DNA of 64,000 bases from Tretioscincus oriximinensis (GCA_022410635.1 JAJVDF010000194.1:1156576-1220575); one strand, 5' to 3'. Positions 33,221-46,189 are shown, counted from the stretch's first letter. Numbers and translations are program-made. The notes: a model not told the origin generated them from the letters alone.

Positions 33221-33437
33221 GATACTAGAATGGATGTCTTTATGTTGCCTCCAGGATGGAGCAGCAGGCAGGACTCCTGACATACCACTTGCAGGGAGTC
33301 ATGAACAGGTGCATATTTTGCTTTCCTCTGTTCGGACTGCCCACATGCATCTGGTGGGCCTCTGTGTGAGACAGAATGCTGAACTTGATGGGCTGTGGCC
33401 TTATCCAGTATGTCTCTTTTTATGTTTTTATGTTCTT
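33221..33437 (+). mobile_element. CR1-like LINE 3' end, copy b
   Basis: Closely similar to 25590-25822: GAATGGATGTCTTTATGTTGCC, GGAGCAGCAGGCAGGACTCC, GAACTTGATGGGCTGTGGCC, and a TTTATGTTTTTATGTTC end. It is truncated at almost the same 5' point as copy a. Confidence 0.75.
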
Positions 33438-33439
33438 AA

Positions 33440-34615
33440 CTATCCTAAGGAGGGCATAGCCAAGAATAGATATAGACCTTTGAAGAGTGATGGGTCAGTT
33501 TATTTCTACACAGTGTAGGAGTGACTCAAATCTGAGTTATCCAATGGGTGGAATACGTGATACCTTGGACAGAGAATTATCTGTATGAATTGGATCAGGG
33601 ACAGCACATCTGCATTACAGCAATAGTATGTCTTACTACAAGGAGGTGAGCATAGAAAGAGCATAGAATAACTCTAATTCCAGACAGAGAATATTCACCT
33701 GTATGATTGCTACTCAAGATCATGGGCTTTGTTCTCCAATAATGACTAATGGTTTACCAGTTTACTTGTATTTGCTTTAACTGGAGATACCAGCAGCTTG
33801 AGATGGGTTCATAGTTATCCAGTTCAGTGCATAATTATGATATTGTACCCAGTGCACTGACTGAATGTTTATACAAACACCCTATGTGCCATTTAAGTCA
33901 ATAATTTATTAATGGAGAATGGGATACACGCAGAGGAATAAGTGGAGAGAGGGATGAAGAGAAAGANCAGTTTTCATTACAGGGAAAGTCATTTTCTCTC
34001 AGATACACTATAAATGTCAACAAGTGTCATTAACTTAATGCAGTATAGGAATTAACTTAAAACATATCCATTAGGTACAAATGAAATGTTTCTTTAGGAT
34101 GTGTCTTGCATGTCTTTTATCCCCCCAGCTCCATTTCTTAAACTGCCTAAGCTGTATTACATACATCACTAATTTAAACAAGCTAAACGATCCCTGATCA
34201 CTGATGCATTCTCAGAGAAACTGTGAAATCTTACCACATGCTACAACCCACACAGCAGAACTATCATTTGATGTTAACCATCTTGTGGCTAAATTACTGT
34301 CACTAAGAGAAAATTCACATTTGCTTAGAGATTCTACCAGAAGAAACTAATTATCTCTGATGGGGGTGCAGGCAATTTTACAATTTTGATAAAGTTTGAA
34401 AGGGGATCTTTTCTCTGAAGTACATCCATAGTTGAAATTCAATCCAGAAGCTTATTTTTTATTTAAAAAGTTGGCAAACTCAGTATTAGATGCATTTAAC
34501 GACAGTAGACTGACCAGACTTTCTGAGGCCCAAACTGGGGTAATTAATATTCATGAATATGCAAATCACCCACCAATGTGCATACTGCTCCAAAATCCCT
34601 GCCTGAGAAACATGC
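33440..34615. other. No recognised feature
   Basis: AT-rich, repeat-poor. Contains an octamer ATGCAAAT near 34557 within AATATTCATGAATATGCAAAT. No gene recognised. Confidence 0.4.
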
Positions 34616-34619
34616 AAAG

Positions 34620-35035
34620 CATGTGAGAATTTTTTTAAGTGCATGAGAATTTTTAAAATAAATGAGAATTGTATGAAAAATTTGTATTTTTTTATTTTTT
34701 TACTAAGGAGAGGGTGCCTTCAGAAACTGCCCCAAGTTGCCAGAGCCCCCTAGTGGTGGTGCAGTGAATTAAAAATAATATACATATTATTATTAAGTGT
34801 GTGAGAATTGTTTGAAGTGTGTGAGAATTTTTTATCTTTTACTGAGGGGAAGGTGTCTTTAGGAGATGGCCCTGGTCGCCAGAGACCCCTAGTGGTGGTG
34901 TAGTGAATTGATTAAAAAAATCAAAAAAACTTTTTTGGGAGTGCACAAGAAATGTTTTATATTTTTTACTGAGGGGAGGGTGCCTTCAGGAGCTTGCCTC
35001 GGTTGCTAGAAGCGGTGCAGTGTATTTTTTTTNAA
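34620..35035 (+). repeat. Minisatellite, three diverged units of about 100-150 bp
   Basis: Each unit has GTGAGAATTTTT-like sequence, a TTTTACT(G/A)AGG block, GGAGGGTGCCTTCAGGAG or variants, then GCCAGAGCCCCCTAGTGGTG and GTGCAGTGAATT. Unit cores are at about 34701-34770, 34848-34910 and 34966-35027; the third is truncated and runs straight into a CR1-like tail at 35040. Confidence 0.7.
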
Positions 35036-35039
35036 AAAA

Positions 35040-35103
35040 ATGGACTAGATGGGCTCCAGCCTCATTCAGCAGGACTCCCATTAGGTTCTTATGTTCTCAT
35101 GAC
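35040..35103 (+). mobile_element. CR1-like LINE 3' terminus, copy c
   Basis: TGGACTAGATGGGCTCCAGCC, TCATTCAGCAGGACTC and TTCTTATGTTCTCATG correspond to the last 60 bp of the CR1-like 3' end seen at 25750-25822. Confidence 0.6.
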
Positions 35104-35154
35104 ATACAAGGGAAGGTATTTTTTCACCCAGAGGCTGTACAGCCTCCTCCAATG

Positions 35155-35215
35155 TTGATGATTCATATTTTTGTCCTGCCTTATACAGAGAGATCTCAAA
35201 ATAGTTATAATGAAA
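35155..35215 (-). mobile_element. L2/SINE tail fragment
   Basis: ATTCATATTTTTGTCCTGCC then TTATACAGAGAGATCTCAAA is the reverse complement of the L2/SINE 3' tail (..GATCTCT..GTATAAGGC...). Only the end is present. Confidence 0.45.
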
Positions 35216-38200
35216 GGAATATTAAACAATATTAAAAATATTTTTAATATACCCTTTAATCAAACCAGCGCAGTTGGATAGTTCCCTTTCCTCTCACAAT
35301 CCTTCCCAAGGATCATTTTTAGTCAAGAAGTTATGTCAAAGCCACACCTACATATCTTCTCTATAACATGGAGGCACTGTTTTATGTCTTATATATCAGC
35401 TCGTACTAGACATAAATCAAGTAATTAACTGTTATGTGTTAAATTAGGTTGTTGCTGATTCAGTGTTTTCAACAATAAAATTGTTTTTTAATTTAAAATA
35501 AATAAATAAATGAAATCAACAATCAGGCTGTAGCCAAAAGGTGAAGGAAGCCTTTGCCCCTGCTGGCTTCTTTATTTTGAAGTAAATCTGACTACAGAAT
35601 TTACTTCCACTGCATGGAACTCATTTGGAGAACCTGTAGTTTTAACAAATGTTATTGAACACCAATCCTCACCATGTCAAATGGCTGATTGTCAAGAATG
35701 TTGGGATTTGCTTTGGACAAGGGTTCATCCCTTTCTAAAGTTCAGATAAATGTGCTAATTAGAAAGAGTTTCCAGAAGTCTAATAACATAACTATGCTTT
35801 CATTGTCCAAATGCGTGTCTTTTCCCCCCGCTCCCTCATGCTATAGCCTTTTCTGCACCGAACCTTCTTCTGAATTATATTGTATCTCAGAATAAATATG
35901 CCATCCATATTCCAATGCAGTCAGTGGGATCTATCATAGTTTGCACTTAAATCTGGATGTGAGCAACTTATTCTGAGATATAATCTTTACCATTAATGAG
36001 ACCCACAGTGTCAATGATGGTTGCTGCAAGCTCTGGGTTTGGCCTTTATTTGACCAACCCCAGAGCCCACAGCAAATCAACACATGCTGGTTTAAGAAAG
36101 AGGCAGCATACAGAAATGACAATTTCTGCCACCTGCTTGGCTGCCACAACAATGCCTGGCTGCCCACCACATGAAACCAGGAGCATGCACATCCCCTTGT
36201 CACCTCTTCATCTAGTGATTGGGTAGGCATTCACACTCAAGCCTGCATGTGTAGGCTTCACCACTAGTCATGAATAAGGATTCAGTGGAGGAAAAGGACT
36301 ATGACTACTGCATTTTCATGTTACTTAATAAACTCATGAATGTACATGTACATTTCATAAATATATTCTTGGCAATAATTCAAAAACCTGTATGAGAAAG
36401 GGCTTGTCAATGGAGCCACAGTGGTCTTTGTAAGCATACAGACTCAAAGATTTGATTATTCAGACCACAATCTTCTGCTGTGCTTGATTTTTTTNNAAAA
36501 AAGAAAACTCCCAGAGCTATTTACCAATACAATAAAGACTTGCAGGAACTTTCCCTTGTAAAGTCAGGCTTGACATTAACAGATAGGAATTTGCCACTAA
36601 CATAGCAAGAAGATTACAGTGCTCNAATGTCATGGGAAGAAAAGGATTACAGTAATCTTTTTCTTGTTCTACACAGCCTTATGTAGGAGGAGAAAGATTG
36701 CACCATGCTGCCATAGGAACATGAAAACGATGAGGAAATTATCTGCAACATTTTGAATAATGATTTTGGCATACATTATAATATCATGCCTCTGTTGTTT
36801 CCACTAGGGAATTGGGCATATTGTATGCTGGTGGATAGGAATAATACTAAAAGGACAATGGAATCCTCTGGCTTAAAAAGAANTATCATGATATGAGTCA
36901 ATGGATGCAGAAGAAAAGGATATTTTTTTAAATAAAAAAATCTTCAACATGCACATATTTTAAGCCATATTTCTGTGTAGGGAAAACATTGAATATTTAA
37001 ACAAGGACAATTATATAATACAAAGTATATTATTTAATATCTGAGGAGGAAAAAAGCTTCTCGAAAAAATAAGTTGGTGACAAATATTACAATAATCCAT
37101 TACATTAAAAAAATAAAGTGTGTCCAGTTAAAGCAAAGCTCAGAATATTCATACCTTTGCTTCTTTGAAGCATGAAATCAATTTAGAAATGTTTCACAGA
37201 CGAATAGAGATGAAATGCCTTTTGAACATTCTGACCTTCAGTTTATTGTACAATCTAGATTTCAGGGGCAGAGAGGAATCGTAGATTNCAGATTTAGAAC
37301 ATGAAAGACCGAAATCTGAAAATACCCTGTTATTTTAATCTTTTGCTCTCTTTCTCTCTCATTACCTACTGTCTTTCTATTCATGCACCCATCCCTGGAT
37401 GGAAAGAAGTTACAGAGATAGAAATGTGTGTGATAAATTCTCAAAAAGAAATAATTTAACAAGTTGTTTCGACAATGCAGATTCTTTCTGAATAGACACA
37501 TACTAGCATTAGAATAAAGAAAGGTAAGCACAAGCCACTGCTGGGTAAATTTGTTTGGGATATTTANTTTATGTAAATTGATGATGATGATATAGGTTTG
37601 AACCAGCCCCTGCACTGCACCCAAAATTTACTAAAATCCAAAGGACTAAGAATAAAATTTGATATTCTTAGAACCACCAAGGAATCTATTTCCGTGTTGT
37701 GTTGTGTATGCCACAAAAATTGATCTGATGTTCTGTATACTTCCATATACCACATTCATTGAAGTAATGTAGACAATTACAGGGGAACCAGATCAGAGCC
37801 TTCCTGATCAAAATTACACACTGCCCTGGGTGGATGAAACACACCAGTAATGGTTAGAAACTCAGGGATCCATATTAAGGGATGCTGTTAAGTCTTGCTA
37901 AAACCAGATTCCCCATGATGCTTATTTCATAACACATCCAGATTCAGTACATATTAATTTGTCATATCTAATATGTTATCCTCAAAGTAATTGACCCTTG
38001 TTTACAAATTAGATAGTTTAAAGTTTTATGAAATCTTTACACAGACTTTAAAGCAACCATAAAAATGTCACTGAAGAATATAACACAGCAATTTTTGTTT
38101 TGCCTTGAGTTATATGGACAGTTATTTTGCTTAAGATTGTTCAACATCACATTTCCTGTCTTCTAATTTATTTTCTTTCAATTACTCTGCAACAGAGTTC

Positions 38201-41080
38201 ATTCTCCAAGATCTAAAAGCTTCTTGTATTTAGATAATGTGATTTTATAGCTTTCCTATCAGTGTCTTTTTTCCCTTTTTTAGCAATCCAGAGAGAAATT
38301 CAATTATTTTTATTTTGGGAGTAAAACTTTGAAAATGGACTGCCACAAAACTTTCAAATTGAATAGCACAAAGGAAAGTCAACATATTAACTGTTAATAA
38401 ATTCATCTTTGTGTGTTATCTGAAGTACATAACACTTGAAGATAAACACCAAAATCGAAACCTTGTTACATACAACTTCTGGTTTGGAAGGTCCAAAGCT
38501 ACTTATACAGTATTCTCAAAGATCTGTCATCAAGGTTCTGATCAGTTAAATCTTATCAAGCATTAAAGCAATAGATTTTGTTCACAGATTTCACTGGGCA
38601 CCTTTGCAGAAGAAATTATGATCTTTGGTTAGAAAATTCTCTTAAGGATTGATGCAATATACAGTGCAAACATTTCATATTTGGTACAGGGAGTATTGTA
38701 AAGCAGATTAGGCTGCATCCAGACAGGTTCAATGATGTGCTTGAAGTCAAATTTGTGCTGTTGTATAAATTGACAGATTTTGAGTTTTAGAGCCAATTTA
38801 CCAAATTATTGGTTTATGTTGAAAAACAACTGTTGGACTGCTATGCATAATTATTGTGGAAAGGCTGTGATGTGTGGATGGTTTTGGTGAGAAACTGTGA
38901 GGGTGAGAAGCAAAGGAATCTCATATTGACAGCAAAATATCCATTAGAATTTGGTAGGAAGGACCACTGTACTTCCTCTTGACAACCAGTAAATGAAGTA
39001 CCTGAGAAGAGAGTGTGCCACATTCATGGAAAATCTTGCATGTCAGAAGCTGATGGTAAAATCCAGAATGTACAGTAAATGAAGTAAATTAAAACTGGTA
39101 AACTGACAAACTGGATTATCCACATGTAGCTGAACAAGCAAGAGTCATATGGATGCAGTCCAGGCCTTTCTAAGCAACATTAATAATAGAAAACGTTAAT
39201 TGCAAAGATTACTGGCATAAGTTCCCATTGTGTTTTAATTAAATTCACTGTAGTTAAGCCACTGTAGGAATACTAACATGAGAGAATCTACACTTATTGC
39301 AGCAGCATTGGCCATCATGTGCACTAGTCCTGAGTGTGCTGGAATCATGGTGGGATGCCAGCTATTTTCAAGGCTTTGGTAAAAAAAATCCATATGCATG
39401 CTGAATTTCCTAGAAGCCACCTTCCTTAATGATACACAGCATCATAATTCCAAGGGGATTACTGTTAAGGCGCATTGATAGGGACTTTAAGGAGTGTAGG
39501 AACCAGTACGATGTGGGGGCATTTAAATATGCCTCCTACCCTTTGTTGTCCATTTGTTTATATTAATGATGCCTTAGATTTTTCTTCTTCTAAGAATTCT
39601 GGTGGGCCAAATAATTCCCCAGACTGATAAGCAATTAAAAGTGAGTTATAATAGACTTCAGAGCCTAACAGTGTATTTAGGTTATTCCTCTGCCACTTGC
39701 TATTGAATATTGTTGCTATCATCAAAGTAGCAAGATCCTTTCTTTTGGAATTCTCTAGCACAGAAAACTGACCTTTGGTTATGATAAAGGGAAAGAAAAT
39801 ATTGTTTGCTTTGCTGCTGTGATTTTCCACCCTGAAAGAAAACTGAAGTTGTATTAGAAACCCAGGTATGACCAGGGCCTTAGAGAAATCTTTTGAACGC
39901 AAAGATAACCCTTTGAATTGGGGAAGGAAGTGGACATTCAGGCATACTAATTCAAAAGGGAGCTCTTTCTATAGCTCTTTTGGGATGCTAAAAACTACCC
40001 CAAAACAATGTTTCTCTGTATCTATAGAGAAAAATTCCTTTCTATGGGGATTGCCTCTGCATGTACTCCTTGTTCAATGTCACAAAAAAGAGAGATTAAA
40101 GTCGCAATTCTGATTAAAGATTAAAGGGGAACATAATGCTTTGAATTATTTCTGAAGGAAGGAATCTTGATGGCCCTAAAATGTCTAGCCTGACACCTTT
40201 GGCAATGCTTTTACGCATTCTTACCACTCAGTCATTCTTGATGTAACACTAACAATGTATTGATGTGCAAAGTAACTTGAACTGTCACTTGTACAGAGTC
40301 ATTGTAGAATCCACATTTGTCACATAAAAAGCCTGCCGCTACTGAGCTCCTGGATGGCAGTTGCTTCTTATGTTGATTTGTACTGTCCNGTTTTGGCAAA
40401 TGGTGCACCTTGGTGAAAGGTGTTTATATTTGTGATTGGAATAATCAGTAGGGCAGTTTTGGGGGCATCTTAAACTGTTTTACACAGTTGTGTGACAAAG
40501 TACTAGATGTTTGACAGAGCTGTTGCAGATACAGTCACACTTGCTTTTTTGGGGGGGGGGAGGAGGAAGGGAGAGACAAGAAAGAATCACAGTTGTGAAT
40601 GTATATTCTGAATGTTATTTCATTCAAATACTGGCCACACACATAATTTTCAATCATCTCCAGTTCTGAATAATTGNACTAAGCTAAACAGAAAGTTTAA
40701 TCCAGTTCTCCAGTACTGAAGAGGGTTTAAAAACATGTATGTAACCTTGGTCATGGGTAATTTTGCATTTCTTTCTCTTGACTGTGGTTTTATTCACATG
40801 GATACTTTGTGTGACCCAGAAGATCCCCAAGGATCCAGTGTCCAAATTCTTAGTCAGTTTCCAGGGCCCTAAGACTGACTTGGGAGAGCTGCAGACCTGT
40901 CCACGCCTTTCTGAATGTTGGCAGGAAAAGGGTGATTTATAGAATACAATTTATTTAACTTAAGACTGCCAGGCTATATGCATATTAGTCTGCTAACCCA
41001 CACCCATATATGACATGGAATGCCTCATCCACATCGCAGAATAGTTTACTGGAAGTTTCATACCTTCTAATGGATCATCA
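35216..41080. other. Long unique-looking region, no gene seen
   Basis: Nearly 6 kb without a convincing repeat or coding signature, apart from homopolymers (T runs, a G9 run at 40551) and AAAT runs near 35500. Frames of 60-120 codons (for example 37262-37624, 39558-39902) have no recognised homology and no consistent splice-site support. Confidence 0.45.
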
Positions 41081-41087
41081 TGTCTGC

Positions 41088-41252
41088 AGGATACCAGGAA
41101 CTGGACATGAGTTCAGGGCAAAAACATAGTGCCATAACCTTGATGAAGATTTTGCCTTCTTTTCTTCAGACTGCCCGGATGGACCTCTGTGTGAGATAGA
41201 ATACTGGACTAGATGGACTCTGGCCTGATTCAGTAGGACTCCTCTTATGTTT
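41088..41252 (+). mobile_element. CR1-like LINE 3' end, copy d
   Basis: GCAGGATACCAGGAACTGGAC, CTGCCCGGATGGACCTCTGTG, GAATACTGGACTAGATGGACTC and ATTCAGTAGGACTCCTCTTATG follow the order of the CR1-like tail, with an internal gap relative to copy a. Confidence 0.65.
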
Positions 41253-42011
41253 TAACCTTATCTAACAGGAAATCACTTTAAAGCCACAGAAACTGTGGTA
41301 GACAAATCTGATTGATTGGGCATGAGAAGCCTCATGTAGTTTTCATAAGGCTCTCAGAAGTTAGAGTGGAACAGTGTCATCTCTGTTCATCTAGCCAACA
41401 CTGTCCCAGCTAGAAATTTTAGAGAGTCAGATTTTAATTTCCATCTTCTGAAGTTGGACGGAGATACAACATTCATCATGCAGGCAGACACTGGCTTAAA
41501 ACTGGATCATGCCAAAATGGCCAGGTACAATAAGTGATGCGGTAATGATCTGGAACCTGGATCTGCATATGTGGATGGGTCTTGTAAATAATACTTCATT
41601 ACACAGCAGAGAAGTCAATAATTTTGGTTCTATATTATAGCGTCTACTGTGTTCCATATAGCTTTCACTTGACAGATCATCCTGAAGATTAGACACATAT
41701 GAAGCACATTATCCACGCTCACAATGATCAAATTAGGTTTTAAAAAGCCCCTGATATAGATGCATATTACATATTTTGGGCTTGCCTGGTTACCCTTTGC
41801 AGAATTATGTAACCTGGATATACATACACAGCTAGATAATATGCAAACACTAGCAAAGAGCATTATTTGCATTCTCTGTATACATATGGGATCAAATAAA
41901 TGAGTTTAGAAATCTCCTTCAGTACTTTCTGTTTAAAAAGTTCATAAACATGGAGGCAGCTGCTGAGTTTAAGCCCTTGTGCATGCTTCATATAATCTAT
42001 TTGCACTTACA

Positions 42012-42158
42012 AAAGAATATAAGAGAAGTCCTGCTGGATTAGGTCAGAAAGGTTCATCTAAGCCAGCATCTCACACAGTGGCCCACCAAATGCCTCTGGG
42101 CATATCAAGAAGAAGACAAAAGCAAAACCATCACCTGTTCTCAACTTCCTGCAAATGC
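42012..42158 (-). mobile_element. CR1-like LINE 3' end, copy e
   Basis: AAAGAATATAAGAGAAGTCC, TGCTGGATTAGGTCAGAAAGG, CACACAGTGGCCCACCAAATG and CTTCCTGCAAATGC are the reverse complement of the CR1-like 3' end and end with the degenerate ATATTCTT octamer. Confidence 0.65.
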
Positions 42159-42159
42159 T

Positions 42160-44330
42160 TTTTGAGGTATTCTGTCTGTCTCTCCAACCTGGTGCAGTAA
42201 CTTGTATTCTGTTGTGTTACAGTCAACAAATGTCATACAATTTTCTAGAAGTACAAGTCTGATTGATGAAAATGAGCAGTTGGGATTGTTAGATTGCCAG
42301 GCCATTGAATGTGTTTTTCATGGGCTGCCTNTCAGAGGAAGTAGTAGGAAGAACATTTAGAAACTCTCCTTACTGAGGACATTTAGAATTGCCCTGGGTG
42401 AGGTCAGAGTATGCTGTCCTCAAAGGAGGATTTGGTCCATGGATTCAAATTAGCCGATGCCTATGGGCTAGAAACCTGCAGGGACGATTAAATTTGAAGC
42501 TAATTATGGGGCAACCACTGGATGAATGTTCAAATCAAATTAACACTTTTCCTAATGAATTAGTAACAAAAGGAACAGAGCCTCTAATCACTCTAAAAGC
42601 ACTCTGAAACTTGCGTAGACTGTGTTTAAGCAGTCCACAATCATTCCTGTGCCTAAAAGTCTTCCCTGCAGAAATTGTGAAGGAGGCATTGTAGTATTTC
42701 TATGCTGCACATGTCACATGATACATTTCCACCTAATTTGCGGTGAGCAGGGGGCATATGGAACACAAAAAAGCTTCATGTTTCCTGCTTCTCTGGAGCA
42801 GGAATGCTTCAAACCAGGAGTATGAAAGGCTGAAACATTCTCCCCAGCCAGTGAATAAGAATGGTTCCTGTTTTTTGAAAACAAGTGCAAAACCCTCCTT
42901 CAATTTTTATATTCCCCAGAAGTACACAAATTACTGGAAAATCTCATGTTCAGCAGTTAAAAAAATGTAATATAATAAATTAAGTAATGACAAACTCTGT
43001 CCCCATCATTAATTTCATTTCTGTTAAATGTGTGAGAGGTTTCTTATGAAGCAGGGAGCCATTTTTTNAAAAATGTATGTGGAGAATCTCCATGGATACA
43101 AAAGGCTCTCCACTTTGCACCCCTTTTCTCCTTTGAGTTGCAAAGCATTTAGAATGGTAATGGGGCAGAGCTAATCAGCTTGCACCTGCTCCCCCTACTT
43201 TCAGATTCCTTCTCTTCACTTTTTCATGCTTGTAGGAAGTTAAAGAAAGAAGGGATGTGGTTTTACATATGCAAGAATCAAATGAAGGGGAGTTAGTAGA
43301 AGTATATACCATGACCACTTTCTTATTTCCCANTCAGTTGCTGGAATCTTCTCACTTTGCATCTTCGAACAGAGAATATTCCTCTCACTATTATGCATCA
43401 AGTTTAGTTGCTACGATACCAGTTTTGGAGACTTTGCAGTTACTGTATGTGCTATATGGTATACTGGAGGGGGTTTGTTTTGTTTCTTTTACTTTTTCCC
43501 TGTTTATTAACAGAATAAATTACATAAGAGAAGATATTTTCCTCTTCTGGATCAGTAGGACATTTCCATCCACCCGAACCCCTGAAGATCTCTCACATCC
43601 CTTCTGGAAAAATGCTAGATACAGAATATTGCAGCACACAGTCTGCTTGTGCGTATTGTTTGGTCACTGTCAAACTGTGAGAAGTAATATATTCTCTAAG
43701 GAAAGTGGTGCTATGGGGGTTGCATGAAAAGTAGGGATTTCTTGATTTCTNTATCCATAAAATGCTTGGAAATGACATCAGATGTTATTTTTTCACAGAG
43801 CAGGAGAAAGTGCATCCCACAATACTGTTCATTATCCTTCTATTCAGTCACAACTGCTATGCAGATCTACTTTAAGTGCTTTCTTTTCTGTTGATCTGCA
43901 GAGGAGACATAGTGGCTTGTACAGCCATTTCCATTGGCACANGGTGGGCTGCCAGCACCTATGGCAGTTATACCCAATTTGCCCTACCCGGTGCCTCCTC
44001 CAGAATTAGTTTCCTTCAGTACTGAATTATTTATTGTAATGTACTGGCAGCCTAAGGGATTCTCAAAAGTTTTCTGCAGCACCACAAAAGTGTTGATCAT
44101 TCAGCACTCAGACTCCTTTATAATCCATCTCACACATGTTATTAACATAGAGACATAGTAAGAGAGATATTGAAGACGGTTTAGGCTGTATGTATCCAGG
44201 TATTCATGAAGAATATCTTCAGACTAAGAAACAGAAACATCCATGGTGGGCAATTTAGACACATATTTCAGAGGAGGACATTCCTGCTCGGAATTAATCC
44301 TTTTCCTTTGGTTTGGATCGCAGCAATAGA
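42160..44330. other. No recognised feature
   Basis: AT-rich. Frames at 42389-42607, 42622-42825 and 43257-43727 were inspected and none has a supportable family signature. Confidence 0.45.
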
Positions 44331-44343
44331 AATGTGCACAAAT

Positions 44344-44937
44344 TAGGGTTGCCATACATCCNGGGAAAGCAGGACAATCCNGGTTTGGGGGACTAAAATA
44401 TAGTCCCCTTTGGTTTTTAAGACAAAATCCCGGCTTTTTACATTCCCTAATGCTGCATCAGGGAATGTAAAAATGCAGGATTTTAAAGGCAAAGCACCCG
44501 TCAGAGCTGACAGCTGCAGCCCGAGCAACACTTTCCGGGGTCCTGGAGCGAACCTCGGAGCGTGCTGTAGCTGCTCCAATGCTGGAGGCGGGGTTTCGCA
44601 AAGCGCGCCAACTCGCCTCCAGCAAAGGAAAAACACCTGGGTTTGTGACAGGAGGGGAGCTCTGTTCTCCTGTCACAAACACAGGCATTTTTCCTCCGAT
44701 GGAGGCGAGTTGGTGCGTTAGCAGGCGCGCGAAACCCCGCCTCTAGCATTGGAGCAGCTATGCACATGCACGCGCGCACACACGGACGCTTGTGGTGAGA
44801 CAGGCAGAAGAGAGGTTCTGCCTGTCTCACTACAAGCGTCCGTATGTGTGCACGTGTGTGTGCATGCGCACACGCGCGCGTACATGTGTGTGCATGCACC
44901 CCCACCCCTTGTCCTGGTTTTGGGCTGCCATATTTTG
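44344..44937 (+). mobile_element. Multi-hairpin foldback element, copy 1
   Basis: A 594-bp non-coding element flanked by the exact 8-bp duplication GCACAAAT (44336-44343, 44938-44945). It starts TAGGGTTGCCATAC. Three hairpins lie in series. One is TTTTTACATTCCC.../...GGGAATGTAAAAA (about 44437-44473). The second is a large one of roughly 90-bp arms (about 44567-44760), from GCTGCTCCAATGCTGGAGGC to GCCTCTAGCATTGGAGCAGC with TTTGTGACAGGAG/CTCCTGTCACAAA near the apex. The third is CGGACGCTTGTGGTGAGACA.../...TCACTACAAGCGTCCG (about 44783-44844). A (GT/GC)-rich alternating stretch precedes the CCCCACCCCTTGTCCTGG end. The 8-bp duplication suggests hAT-class mobilisation. No transposase. Frames across it are spurious. 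Confidence 0.8.
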
Positions 44938-44945
44938 GCACAAAT

Positions 44946-46000
44946 GAAATGTATATGTTAAGTGGAACGGAACAAACATTTGTTCAGTAGAACAATAAAC
45001 CATTTAGTTAAACAACCTTGTGTTTGCACTTGTANTTGCATACATATGAAAATACAAACAACTTTTGTCTATATAAAGAATTCCCTGCTTGTTCGATCAA
45101 AAAGTTTAGTTTCCTGAGCAGGAAGCTGATTTCCGTTTGATTGAATTCCAGATGTACAAACCACCACTTACTTTGTCAAATGTGAATATGAATGAATTTT
45201 CAAATATCAACTTTGCGCATCTCTTCTGGTCAGACATCATGATTTCTTTCAACCACTAGATACTAAGAATAAACCACAGCACAGCACCAGATGATCTGAG
45301 GTCACCACTTACTGCTGTTGGCAGATTACTGCATTTGACAGTTCACAAATTGGGATGTATTATTCATCACTTCCCTTACCCTTCAAATGTCCAGAGCTAG
45401 GCAACACCCTTCCTTGACTGTTCTTAAGTTATGAGTGCACATTGCAAAGTTATGCCTATAATTTAAGCCATTAAAAAACCATCCCCATTATACTGTAATT
45501 ATTTATTGATTTTATATACGATAACCATTATGCATAGTACTCCCTGAGCCAATCTTAAAGTCAGCGAATTTGAAAATCCTCCTACTATCTGACCTGTTTT
45601 TATCCAGGAATACTGATTACACATCTAATAATAATGACATTTTGAATTGCTTTAATGAAGATAAAAGAAAAGGTAAGACAGCAAGCAATAATTATTTTTT
45701 AAAAAGTGAAAGTATGCAACTAACCTTTCTTTCCTATGAATCTCTAGGTTTACACTCCACAAAAAGTACAATTTTGCTACCTCATTTTTACTGTTTGGTA
45801 TTGTTCCCTTGGGATTAGTTTTGGGCAATAAAACTTAGGGTCAACAGACAGATTACAAATAAAAGTGGGTTTAGAAAGAAAATTTAACCCAACATAAACA
45901 TTTGCATATGGAGTAACTATAATGCATGTAACTATTGAATATGAAACTAAAGCAATTACAAGGCATAGTTTTCTTTTGGCTTGTAAATCGATACTTATAT
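44946..46000. other. No recognised feature
   Basis: AT-rich sequence. Nothing supportable. Confidence 0.45.
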
Positions 46001-46185
46001 AGGCTGACCAGATTACCCCTTTTTAGGGGGGTGAAAGCCCAGTTTTGGGGTGCCTCCCAGTTTTTTCTGAGGAAAATGTTTTCAAAAAAAGGTTTTTTTT
46101 AATTTTTTTTCTTCAGAAAAAAATGGGAGGCACTCCAAAAAACGAGTTTTCAAGAAAAAAACCAAAGGGGTCATCTGGTCAGCCT
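46001..46185. mobile_element. Palindromic MITE
   Basis: A 185-bp palindrome. AGGCTGACCAGATTACCCC at the left mirrors GGGGTCATCTGGTCAGCCT at the right (one mismatch in 19). Inner arms also pair (GTGCCTCCCAGTTTTTTCTG with CAGAAAAAAATGGGAGGCAC). The ends resemble amniote elements with a GACCAGATGxCCC terminus. No clear target duplication flanks it. Confidence 0.7.
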
Positions 46186-46189
46186 AAAC

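Noticed and set aside
34620..35035. CRISPR-like array
   Set aside because: Only three diverged units over 100 bp without regular spacers, in eukaryotic sequence.
42622..42825. Zinc-finger or LINE protein (frame with STIIPVPK and CRNC...CCTC)
   Set aside because: The RT-like word is too short and nothing around it continues a LINE; cysteine spacing fits no finger family.
44410..44961. Overlapping proteins on both strands
   Set aside because: Frames open on both strands because the region is a long palindrome with CpG and GT-rich sequence; it is the foldback element.
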